NCBI GenBank assembly: GCA_000309075.1
Contig: CANJ01000044.1
Span: forward strand, 1-37,154
Length of the DNA: 37,154 nucleotides
Reading direction: 5' to 3'
From: Occidentia massiliensis
GTDB lineage: Bacteria > Pseudomonadota > Alphaproteobacteria > Rickettsiales > Rickettsiaceae
Shown here: piece after piece, positions 8,965 to 16,722 of the stretch
How the letters are laid out: the number at the start of each line of letters is the position of its first letter
Numbering within the stretch: the first letter of the stretch is position 1
Notes under the pieces: generated by a model
Databases searched by the model: none
The model's input: only the letters and a program-made list of their open reading frames with translations
Told to the model about the DNA's origin: nothing
Made by a program: the position numbers and the translations under genes

Positions 8965-9879
8965 ATGATAAAAAAATTTACTACAAGCATTTTAATTATT
9001 ATAGCATTACTTTTAAATATATCATGCGGGGCAGAAGATAATAACAAGGAAAGTACAAAAACTATTAGTAACAACTTAGATAAAATAGTTGCAACATATA
9101 AAAACAAAGAAATTAAAGAATCTGAAGTTATTCCCTATTTAGCTACATTCGTTCCATTCTCAGCCTCTGACAAAGGTAAAAAACTATCAGAGTTTCCACC
9201 TGAGATACAAGAGTCCTTAATTAAGGAGTATGTAAGAAATAAATTACTTGAGGAAGAAATCACAAAGGCCAACATTGAAAGTAGTAAAGATGCTAAATCT
9301 GCACTAAAAACATTAGAGAATCAAGTAAAGGTAGCAAAACGTCAGATATTAGTTCAAGAACTATTGAAAAAAAATATACAATCAGCAACGGAAGATGATA
9401 TTAAAAAAGAATATCAAAAGTTAGCACAGCAATATAATGGTAAAGATCAAGTACAAATCAGTCACATATTAGTAAAAGATGAAAGCAAAGCAAAAGAGAT
9501 TAGAGAAAAACTAAAAAAAGGTAAAGCTTCCTTTGAAAACTTAGCTAAAGAATCATTAGACGAAGAAACTAAAAGTAAAGGAGGGTTAATTAATGATTAT
9601 ATAATACAAAACAATGTGCCTCCTGAATTTGGAGATAAACTTTTTGCAATGAAAGTAGGAGAAATATCAGAGCCAATTAAAACTCAAATGGGATGGGAAA
9701 TTTTAAAATTAAATGATAAAAAGAAGTTTCAACTACCATCTATAGAGACAATAAAACCTTCTATTATTGCCAGATTAAATAATATGGCAGCTGATAAATA
9801 CCTTAATTCATTGTATGACTCTGCTAATGTTAAAATAATTGAGATAAAACAAAACAGTCAAGAACCAGTAAAAAATTAG
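8965..9879 (+). CDS. Parvulin-type peptidyl-prolyl cis-trans isomerase, predicted lipoprotein (PrsA/SurA-like)
   Basis: A periplasmic folding factor that isomerises prolyl bonds in exported proteins. I start it at ATG 8965, where the signal peptide MIKKFTTSILIIIALLLN begins, followed by ISC-G, which resembles a lipobox with a Cys to be lipidated; longer starts (TTG 8890, ATG 8926) would bury the signal. Residues about 30-165 are a helical SurA_N-like chaperone region. Then comes the parvulin domain: QISHILVKDESKAKEIREKL, FENLAKESLDEETKSKGG and PPEFGDKLFAMKVGEISEPI, with TQMGWEILKL at the end. One parvulin domain is present, as in PrsA, whereas SurA has two. Divergent from secA. Family is sure; lipidation is likely because the -3 position is not typical. 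Confidence 0.85.
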   Translation: MIKKFTTSILIIIALLLNISCGAEDNNKESTKTISNNLDKIVATYKNKEIKESEVIPYLATFVPFSASDKGKKLSEFPPEIQESLIKEYVRNKLLEEEITKANIESSKDAKSALKTLENQVKVAKRQILVQELLKKNIQSATEDDIKKEYQKLAQQYNGKDQVQISHILVKDESKAKEIREKLKKGKASFENLAKESLDEETKSKGGLINDYIIQNNVPPEFGDKLFAMKVGEISEPIKTQMGWEILKLNDKKKFQLPSIETIKPSIIARLNNMAADKYLNSLYDSANVKIIEIKQNSQEPVKN

Positions 9880-9965
9880 AATTTAACAACATAAGGTAAT
9901 AAATTTATTAATAATTTTAAGTTGTAAGGAGTTTAATTGTGTATACCTCTACGAAATGAAGAGTG

Positions 9966-10084
9966 GGTGACAAAGTCAACATCAATATAAGTGCTAGGAA
10001 TTATTAAGTCGAGCAGCAGAGCTTTAGTACGTACTTGAGCAGTGAGATCTTAATTTGACGACAATGCAATTATTGATGTTCACC
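9966..10084. repeat. Imperfect palindromic element, Rickettsia-palindromic-element-like
   Basis: Outer arms AACATCAATA (9978-9987) and TATTGATGTT (10071-10080) are perfect inverted repeats. They extend to GGTGA (9966-9970) and TCACC (10080-10084) with a seven-base interruption on the left. The centre, 10021-10040, is itself a near palindrome around GTACGTAC. Size and shape fit the 100-150 bp mobile palindromic elements known in Rickettsia. The minus strand through it is open for roughly 37 codons, including DLTAQVRTKALLLDL, so it may instead derive from a coding fragment. It may also act as the transcription end between the convergent parvulin and bolA genes. Confidence 0.5.
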
Positions 10085-10119
10085 GAGTATATTGGTTAAA
10101 AACTTAAAGTTATTATACC

Positions 10120-10353
10120 TTATTCATATGTAGTTTTAATAGTAATAGCATGCAAACGATTAGTAACTAATATCTCTTTTAATGCCTGTTTAACCATCTT
10201 ATGTTGTTCAACTAATGATTTTCCAAGAAAAGATTTATCAGCAATTTCTAACATATAATGGTTATTATCTCCAGCTAAGTCTGTGATTTTTATTTTGGCT
10301 TCAGGAAAAGATTTGATTATAATAATTTGTAATTCTTGTAAAGAAATTGACAT
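10120..10353 (-). CDS. bolA: BolA-family protein
   Basis: A 77-aa member of the BolA/IbaG family, which pairs with monothiol glutaredoxins to handle [2Fe-2S] clusters. The family core is clear: IIIIKSFPEAKIKITDLAGDN, then HYMLEIADKSFLGKSLVEQH and KMVKQALKEILVTNRLHAITIKT, with the conserved RLHAI-type helix-strand and Gly. I start at ATG 10351-10353 (MSISLQELQI), the normal BolA start; the frame is open 17 codons more but would run into the divergent nadD start at 10372. Length matches the family. Confidence 0.85.
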   Translation of the reverse strand: MSISLQELQIIIIKSFPEAKIKITDLAGDNNHYMLEIADKSFLGKSLVEQHKMVKQALKEILVTNRLHAITIKTTYE

Positions 10354-10371
10354 AACAAATAACAATTTTAC

Positions 10372-11001
10372 ATGGAATTTAAACGATCTTGTTATAACTT
10401 GCAATCATTAAATCGATTTAAGAATTGTTATCTAAAAATTGGCCTATTAGGTGGTTCTTTTAATCCTCCTCATCTAGGTCATATTAGGATTAGTAATCTA
10501 GCATTAAAAAATTTAAATCTAGATTATGTAATTTGGCTTGTATCTCCACAAAATCCGTTGAAAGCTCAGTGTAATTTAAGTATACATGATAGAGCAAGAT
10601 TAGCATTAAAACTCATTAATAATAACAAAATATTAGTATCTACAGTAGAATATGATTTAAAATATAAATATACATATCAAATTCTTAAGTATTTAAATAA
10701 TCATTTTCCAACTATACAGTTTAGTTGGCTTGCTGGAGCAGATAGCGCTTGTGAGATGCACCGATGGTGTCATAGTAAGATAATACCTAATATTGTGAAC
10801 ATTGCTATTTTTGATCGTTTGGATTATACTTCAAAAGTTATAAAAAGTAAAATAGCAGAAAGATCTAAGTTAAAAATATCATCTATACAAGATAGTAGGG
10901 TTATTTTTCTACGTACTAAGCTGTTTAATATATCTTCAACTAAAATTAGAAGTATAAATCATGAACAACACAACAGAAAAATTAAAGAAACTAATTATTA
11001 A
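10372..11001 (+). CDS. nadD: Nicotinate-nucleotide adenylyltransferase
   Basis: Joins nicotinate mononucleotide and ATP to give deamido-NAD, the adenylation step of NAD synthesis. The nucleotidyltransferase signature KIGLLGGSFNPPHLGHIRISN gives the HxGH site, WLVSPQNPLK follows the first core helix, WLAGADSACEMHRW is the family's LxGxD/W segment, and ISSTKIRS is the C-terminal phosphate-binding ISSTxIR motif. At 209 aa it is normal length. The first 20 residues (MEFKRSCYNLQSLNRFKNCY) precede the usual start, so a later start is possible. Its 3' end overlaps rsfS by about 40 bases, the common alphaproteobacterial nadD-rsfS pair. Confidence 0.92.
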   Translation: MEFKRSCYNLQSLNRFKNCYLKIGLLGGSFNPPHLGHIRISNLALKNLNLDYVIWLVSPQNPLKAQCNLSIHDRARLALKLINNNKILVSTVEYDLKYKYTYQILKYLNNHFPTIQFSWLAGADSACEMHRWCHSKIIPNIVNIAIFDRLDYTSKVIKSKIAERSKLKISSIQDSRVIFLRTKLFNISSTKIRSINHEQHNRKIKETNY

Positions 11002-11284
11002 TGCTTTAGAAGATAAGAAAGCTGAAGATATTAAAGTAATAGACTTAAAAAGTAAAAGTGATATAGCTAGATATGTAATAATTGCTAGTGGTAAGTCTAC
11101 AAGAAATGTTGCTGCTATTGCTAATTATATTAAGATAGAACTAAAGCATAAGCTAAATCTTTATGTTGAAGTAGAAGGTCTTAACAATGCTACATGGGTT
11201 ATTGTAGATGTTAGTGATATAATAGTACATGTTTTTTATCCTGAAACTCGTTTTTATTATTGTATAGAAAAAATTTGGGAATAG
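10961..11284 (+). CDS. rsfS: Ribosomal silencing factor RsfS
   Basis: A 107-aa member of the RsfS/Iojap (DUF143) family that binds L14 of the large ribosomal subunit and blocks subunit joining during starvation. Family features are the N-terminal helix, DLKSKSDIARYVIIASGKSTRN, and the C-terminal core VEGLNNATWVIVDVSDIIVHVFYPETRFYY. It starts inside the 3' end of nadD, so expression is coupled. A 10-bp hairpin 20 bases after its stop may end the message. Confidence 0.93.
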   Translation: MNNTTEKLKKLIINALEDKKAEDIKVIDLKSKSDIARYVIIASGKSTRNVAAIANYIKIELKHKLNLYVEVEGLNNATWVIVDVSDIIVHVFYPETRFYYCIEKIWE

Positions 11285-11305
11285 TAATAGTAAATAGGTA
11301 AAAAA

Positions 11306-11331
11306 ACAGTAAAAATCATTGTTTTTACTGT
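11306..11331 (+). terminator. Hairpin after nadD-rsfS, possible terminator
   Basis: ACAGTAAAAA and TTTTTACTGT form a perfect 10-bp stem with a six-base loop (TCATTG). No U-tract follows the stem, so it is a weak intrinsic terminator at best, though the 3' arm itself is T-rich. Confidence 0.4.
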
Positions 11332-11567
11332 AGCACTTGTAATATGAAATCTAATTATGGAAGAAATATAATGAAGTTAGTTCATTTATTATTAGTTTAG
11401 TTATACAGATATTACTATTTTTTAAAGTTATTTTAGTTTATACAAATGATTTTAAGATATTATTTAGCTAATTTTGATCATTCATACAATAAGAAATATA
11501 AAATAAATCAAATAAGATTTTACTGAAATACTTATTGTAAAGTAGATTTCTAGTAAGTAGTAAAAGT

Positions 11568-11596
11568 TTGACACTAACTAGTTAATTTTATAAAAT
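11568..11596 (+). promoter_or_regulatory. Near-consensus sigma70 promoter for the lplT-aas gene
   Basis: TTGACA (11568-11573), a 17-base spacer and TAAAAT (11591-11596) are followed by a Shine-Dalgarno GGAG at 11610-11613, five bases before the ATG. This is the best promoter I can see in the window. Confidence 0.65.
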
Positions 11597-11618
11597 AAGC
11601 TGCAATTTTGGAGATATT

Positions 11619-14600
11619 ATGGACACTAACCAGCTATATCTATTTAGGGATAAGCGATTTATGCCGTTATTTATTACGCAGTTTTGTGGCTGCTTAAATG
11701 ACAATGTATTAAAGAACGCACTTATCATTCTTATCACATATAAACTATCTCACTTTAGCTTAATCCCTACTCATCTCTTAATCTTAATAGTAAATGCCAT
11801 TTTTATTTCGCCTTTTATTATATTTGCTGGATTAGCAGGGCAAGTTGCTGATAAGTTTGAAAGATCATATTTAGTAAGTATTATTAAGGTTATTGAAATT
11901 GCTATTGTTGCACTTTCTGTATATGGTTTTTGTACTAATAATTTAATGGTATTATTAACTACGATAGGTCTCATGGGTATACATTCTACTTTTTTTGGAC
12001 CTTTAAAGTATAGTATGTTATCTGATCAGCTGAAAAAAGATGAGCTACTTGGAGCTAATGGTTATATAGAAGCAGGAACTTTTGTCTCTATATTGTTTGG
12101 TACTATTTTAGGTAGTATCATAAATACTACTACAAATATCGTTCTCTCATTAATGCTAATTATTGCAATAGTTGGATTAATATCAAGTTTTTTTATACCA
12201 AAGTCCAACAACTATAATTTAAACTTAAAAATAAATTATAATATATTTAATGAAATTTTAAACATTATAAAATATTCAAGTGAAAAAACACCTGTTTTTC
12301 TATCAATACTAGGTATATCATGGTTTTGGTTTATTGGAGGAGCATTATTATCTCAGATTCCAGCATTAACTAAAGATACTTTTGGTGCAGATGAAAGTGT
12401 TGTTAATCTTTTTTTAGCTACATTTTCTATAGGGGTTGGTATTGGATCGTTTTGGTGTAACAGAATTTTTGAAAATGAAATTACAACTAAATATGTTTTT
12501 ATTGCTGCTATAGGAATTAGTATTTTTGGAGTTGACCTTTTTTTTGCAAGTAGAATTAGTTCAGTTAATCAAGAGCCAGAACAACTTAAAAGCATTATTG
12601 TATTTCTATCAAAAAGACATAATTGGAGAGTATTGCTTGATTTATTAGCTATTTCAACTATTGGTGGTTTATATGTAGTACCACTCTATGCTGTAATGCA
12701 GTATTTTAGCTCCCCTGGACATAGGTCACGGGTAATTGCTGCTAATAATGTTATAAATGCAATTTTCATGATTTTTTCTACCATAATATTATCTTTACTA
12801 TTCAAGTTAGAATGTTCTGTGCCTTTTATAATATTACTAATTAGTTTGATAAATCTTGTAGTTGCTGGTTATATATACCAACTTTTACCTGAGGTAAAAA
12901 TTATCCCTGTTTCTATATTAAAATCTATATTTAAGTTTATATTTGATAAAGTTTATAGAGTTGAGTTATGTGGTTTGGATAATTTTTTAAATGCTGGCAA
13001 AAAAGCTGTAATTGTCTCTAACCATATATCTTACTTGGATCCAGCATTACTAGCTGTTTATTTACCTGAAAGAATAACATTTGCAATTAATACTTCTGTT
13101 GCCAAAGAAGCTTGGGTTAAACCATTTTTAATGATTATAAAAACCTACTCTGTTGACCCTAATAATTCAATGGCTGTAAAAGCTTTAATCAAGGAAGTAA
13201 AAGAAAATAAAAAAATTGTAATATTTCCTGAAGGTAGAATTAGTATTACAGGTTCTCTAATGAAAATATATGAAGGTCCTGGGATGATAGCTGATAAAGC
13301 AGATGCTGTAATCTTACCTATCCGTATTGATGGTCCTCAGTATACTATCTTTTCAAAACTAAAAAATTTACCAAGAAAAATTTGCCCTAAAGTTAAAATT
13401 ACCATATTACCACCAGTGCGCATTGAAGCACCTCAGGGTTATGATGCTCGTCAAAGTAGACAATATATTAGCCATAGATTGTATGATATAATGTCCGAGA
13501 TGATGTTTAAAAGTTCCGACTATAATAAAACTATTTTTCAGTCTCTAATTGATACTGCTAAAATTCATGGATTTAATAGAATAATACTACAAGATATTTT
13601 TGAAAATGAACTAACTTATCAGCAAGTCCTAGCTAGGTCATTTATGCTTGGTAAATTACTGCTTAAGACTTCTGATCCTGGAGAATATGTAGGTATAATG
13701 CTACCAAATAGTGTAAATACAGCAGCAGTTTTTTTTGCTTGTCATGCTTATGGACTAGTACCAGCTATGATAAACTTCACATCAGGAATATCAACTATAA
13801 TTTCTTCCTGTAAAACTGTTAAAATAAAAGTTATTTACACCTCAAAAAAATTTATTCAAAGATCTGGATTAGAAAATCTTGACAAGGAATTGAAAGGAAA
13901 TTTTAAAGTGATATATTTAGAAGATTTAAAAAATGATCTAACTTTAATCACAAAAATTATAGGTTTATTAGGTGGTATTTTTCCTCAAATATACTATAAT
14001 ATTGTTTGTAGTAATCGTGAAGGTAATATTCCATCGGTAGTATTGTTTACAGCTGGAACAGAAGGAAGGCCAAAGGCAGTTGTACTATCTCATAGTAATT
14101 TGCAAGCAAATATATGTCAGATGTCAGCTAGGGTTGATTTTCTTACATCTGATATAGCTTTTAATACATTACCAATGTTTCATACTTTCGGGTTAGGGGC
14201 ATCTATATTAATGATACTTAGTGGTATAAAAATTTTCTTTTATCCTTCTCCTTTAAATTACCGAATAATTCCTGAAGTAATTTATGATATTGGAGCTACA
14301 ATTATGTTTGGTACTAATACTTTTTTGAATAATTATGCAAGATATGCACATCCTTATGACTTCTATTCGTTAAGAAGAATTTATGCTGGTGCTGAAAAGT
14401 TAAAGCTTGAAACACGTAAACTATGGTTTAAAAAACATGGTATTAGGATTTTTGAAGGATATGGTGCTACTGAAGCTTCACCAGTGATTAGTGTAAATAC
14501 TCCAATGCATGACAAACCAGGAACTGTAGGAAGATTAATGCCAGGTATTAGTTATCATATCTTACCTGTTGAAGGAATAAAGGAAGGGGGAAAATTATGC

Positions 14601-15098
14601 ATAAAAGGTGCTAATATAATGCTTGGATATATTTTTCCAGATAATCCTGGAGTAATTGTTGCTCCAAAAATAGAACAACTAGGAGAAAACTGGTATGATA
14701 CTGGAGATATAGTTACAATAGATAATGAAGGTTACATTACAATACAAGATAGAGTAAAGAGGTTTGCCAAAGTAGCAGGAGAGATGATATCTCTTGGTTT
14801 AATTGAAGAAATTGTAGATAGTATTGATAGTAATAATAATCATGCTGTGGTATATATTGATGACGAAAGAAAGGGAGAACAAATTGTGCTATGTACTAAT
14901 AGTAATATTATAGATCAAATTAAATTAGCTGAACAAGTTATAAGTAGAAAGCTTAGTAAATTATATATCCCAAAACATATTGTATATATTCAAGAAATCC
15001 CTACATTAATGAATGGAAAAACAGATTATTTCAGAGTCAGAAAAATTGTAGAACCACATATACTACAGCAAAATATAGTATTAAACTTACATGTATAA
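11619..15098 (+). CDS. aas: LplT-PlsC-acyl-ACP synthetase fusion (lysophospholipid transport and reacylation)
   Basis: A 1159-aa protein joining three functions split over two genes in E. coli (lplT and aas): flipping lysophospholipid across the inner membrane, charging a fatty acid with ATP, and reacylating the lysolipid. Residues 1-about 420 form an MFS-type transporter of about 12 membrane helices, starting FMPLFITQFCGCLNDNVLKN. Residues about 440-640 are a PlsC acyltransferase with NHISYLD (H469, D474) and FPEGR (about 536-540). Residues about 670-1155 are an AMP-forming acyl-ACP synthetase with TAGTEGRPK (from 811), the adenylate motif FEGYGATEASPV and WYDTGDIV. All catalytic motifs are kept, so it is probably active. 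It is single-gene, with its own promoter and GGAG ribosome site. Such fusions occur in other Rickettsiales. Confidence 0.9.
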   Translation: MDTNQLYLFRDKRFMPLFITQFCGCLNDNVLKNALIILITYKLSHFSLIPTHLLILIVNAIFISPFIIFAGLAGQVADKFERSYLVSIIKVIEIAIVALSVYGFCTNNLMVLLTTIGLMGIHSTFFGPLKYSMLSDQLKKDELLGANGYIEAGTFVSILFGTILGSIINTTTNIVLSLMLIIAIVGLISSFFIPKSNNYNLNLKINYNIFNEILNIIKYSSEKTPVFLSILGISWFWFIGGALLSQIPALTKDTFGADESVVNLFLATFSIGVGIGSFWCNRIFENEITTKYVFIAAIGISIFGVDLFFASRISSVNQEPEQLKSIIVFLSKRHNWRVLLDLLAISTIGGLYVVPLYAVMQYFSSPGHRSRVIAANNVINAIFMIFSTIILSLLFKLECSVPFIILLISLINLVVAGYIYQLLPEVKIIPVSILKSIFKFIFDKVYRVELCGLDNFLNAGKKAVIVSNHISYLDPALLAVYLPERITFAINTSVAKEAWVKPFLMIIKTYSVDPNNSMAVKALIKEVKENKKIVIFPEGRISITGSLMKIYEGPGMIADKADAVILPIRIDGPQYTIFSKLKNLPRKICPKVKITILPPVRIEAPQGYDARQSRQYISHRLYDIMSEMMFKSSDYNKTIFQSLIDTAKIHGFNRIILQDIFENELTYQQVLARSFMLGKLLLKTSDPGEYVGIMLPNSVNTAAVFFACHAYGLVPAMINFTSGISTIISSCKTVKIKVIYTSKKFIQRSGLENLDKELKGNFKVIYLEDLKNDLTLITKIIGLLGGIFPQIYYNIVCSNREGNIPSVVLFTAGTEGRPKAVVLSHSNLQANICQMSARVDFLTSDIAFNTLPMFHTFGLGASILMILSGIKIFFYPSPLNYRIIPEVIYDIGATIMFGTNTFLNNYARYAHPYDFYSLRRIYAGAEKLKLETRKLWFKKHGIRIFEGYGATEASPVISVNTPMHDKPGTVGRLMPGISYHILPVEGIKEGGKLCIKGANIMLGYIFPDNPGVIVAPKIEQLGENWYDTGDIVTIDNEGYITIQDRVKRFAKVAGEMISLGLIEEIVDSIDSNNNHAVVYIDDERKGEQIVLCTNSNIIDQIKLAEQVISRKLSKLYIPKHIVYIQEIPTLMNGKTDYFRVRKIVEPHILQQNIVLNLHV

Positions 15099-15325
15099 TT
15101 TCTTTGAGAATAATTATTATAGAGCTACTTACTTATCATTAAAAATTTACAAAATTCTTTGTAAGATAGAAATATTAGATTTGCAAAATAAGCTTTGGTA
15201 TAATATATTACTCTTTTTTACTTGTAAAAATCAAAAAATTAACTTGATCACTACCTATAATATCCTCTATACTAAACTCTTTATCTAACTCTTTAACAAT
15301 TCAAGCATTATGAAACTTAATGCAA

Positions 15326-16306
15326 CTAGATATCTACTTCTTCAAATAGTTGATGTTTGTTTCCAATTAACGACTCGCTTAATTCTTCTGAGTTACAGGC
15401 TTCATTATAAGTTGGAGGAGCACTAGGGCAAATTTTCTTCATTTCTTTAGTTAATTTTTCAGCTGGTCTTTTTAAAGTTTTGTTAAACTCTTCATAATTT
15501 AAAGAAGTTACAGGGTTATAGTTCTTTGAAAATTTATATGTTTCTGTTATAGATATCACTTTCAGTACCAATCCAGATTCAACATAACCTAAAGGTTTTT
15601 TCTCATAACTATCTAAAATATCAGGGTTAGCTCCACGCTTAAGGCATATTTTAATACTTTTTAGATTGCCTTGCTCTGCTACGCAATGAAGAAGTGTTTT
15701 TCCCTCCTTATCATCTTGAATATTAATATCAAACTTATTAAGTTTTTCTGCTTTGTTACAAAATAGCTCAAGAATTGCTGGGTCATTTCTTTTTGCTATA
15801 TAGTGACAAGCCGCTTGGCCTTCATTATCTTTAGCATTGATGTCAATGTCAAACTTTTTCACTTTATCAAAAAATAGGTCAAGAATTGCTTTGTTGCCTT
15901 TCATTGCTACATAGTGAAGGACTGTTTGCCCATTGTTGTCTTTAGAATTAATATCGATATCAAATTCTCCTATTTTTTTAAGAAATAGTTTAAGAATTGT
16001 TGTATCTTCTAATTCTACTGCATAATGAAAAACTGTTTTTCCATTATCATCTTGAACTCTTATACCTAGCTTTTTAGCTAGTAATTTTGTAACTTCTACA
16101 TTGTTTTCTATTACTGCATGGTGAAGAGCAGTTTTTCCATCATTATCCCTAAAATCGACCTTAACTCCAAATGATTTGCAACCTATTTCAATATTTTTAA
16201 GTATCCTTCTTTCCAATCTAGTTCCAATATTAAACTTAAAGTTTTGTAGACTTTTAAAGCTGTTTGCTGCTAAATTATATATACATGTGCCTGGCTCAAT
16301 AAACAC
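15326..16306 (-). CDS. Ankyrin-repeat protein with C-terminal PSAP/PPxY late-domain motifs, likely host-directed effector
   Basis: A 326-aa protein with no signal peptide. Residues about 53-245 hold five ankyrin repeats plus a partial one (DNDGKTALHHAV, DDNGKTVFHYAV, DNNGQTVLHYVA, DNEGQAACHYIA, KEGKTLLHCVA). Several units are 37-40 residues because of an added DIDIN segment. Ankyrin proteins of Rickettsiales are commonly secreted into the host. The C-terminal tail is polar, has KRPAEKLTKEMKK (nucleoplasmin-like bipartite shape) and then PSAPPTY at residues 294-300, a P(S/T)AP motif overlapping a PPxY motif. I see no F-box, which many Orientia ankyrins carry at this end. The start is a GTG at 16304-16306, fixed by AAGGAGG six bases upstream. 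Host target is inferred. Confidence 0.85.
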   Translation of the reverse strand: MFIEPGTCIYNLAANSFKSLQNFKFNIGTRLERRILKNIEIGCKSFGVKVDFRDNDGKTALHHAVIENNVEVTKLLAKKLGIRVQDDNGKTVFHYAVELEDTTILKLFLKKIGEFDIDINSKDNNGQTVLHYVAMKGNKAILDLFFDKVKKFDIDINAKDNEGQAACHYIAKRNDPAILELFCNKAEKLNKFDINIQDDKEGKTLLHCVAEQGNLKSIKICLKRGANPDILDSYEKKPLGYVESGLVLKVISITETYKFSKNYNPVTSLNYEEFNKTLKRPAEKLTKEMKKICPSAPPTYNEACNSEELSESLIGNKHQLFEEVDI

Positions 16307-16722
16307 TAGCTTCCTCCTTAAACTTATATGTTATAATATTTATGTATTATCATTTACATAAAAAGTACAATGTAATCAATCTTAATAAAATTAATATTAG
16401 TTTATTAAACAATAAGTTAAATATTTCTCATTATAATTTTTAGTATGTAGTAAATAAAGCACAACTATAACTTCATAAATAATTAATTCTAAAACTCATA
16501 TTTTAATAAATATTAAATATACAAAAGCTTTTGTCTAGTTTAAGTATAAAAATTACTAAAACTAAAGCTGTTGGTAGAGGAAACTATATGAAGAAATATT
16601 AACTAATAAAAAATTAATTTTTGTTAATATAAAATTCAAATTCTGAATGTTTAGAACTTGCAAATAGGTATTATAGTCTTTAGTATAATTAAAAATAATT
16701 TATAAAATGAGTAATAAAAGAA
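16307..16722. other. Divergent intergenic region between the ankyrin gene and pepA
   Basis: No gene seen. A strong Shine-Dalgarno for the ankyrin gene lies at 16313-16319 (minus). On the plus strand TATAAT at 16684-16689 is 34 bases before pepA with TTGCAA 20 bases further up, too far for a good promoter. Confidence 0.5.
16313..16319 (-). promoter_or_regulatory. Shine-Dalgarno that decides a GTG start for the ankyrin gene
   Basis: Minus strand AAGGAGG, six bases before the GTG at 16304-16306. No in-frame ATG is equally placed, so the GTG start is well supported. Confidence 0.75.

Larger units (their letters stand above)
11285..11618. other. Intergenic gap between rsfS and the lplT-aas gene
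   Basis: No gene seen. It holds a hairpin just after rsfS (11306-11331) and a strong sigma70-type promoter before the next gene (11568-11596). The middle 230 bases are featureless AT-rich sequence. Confidence 0.6.

Noticed and set aside
15091..15288. 65-codon frame after the lplT-aas gene
   Set aside because: Ile/Tyr/Lys/Asn-rich composition of untranslated AT-rich DNA, no ribosome site, no family features.
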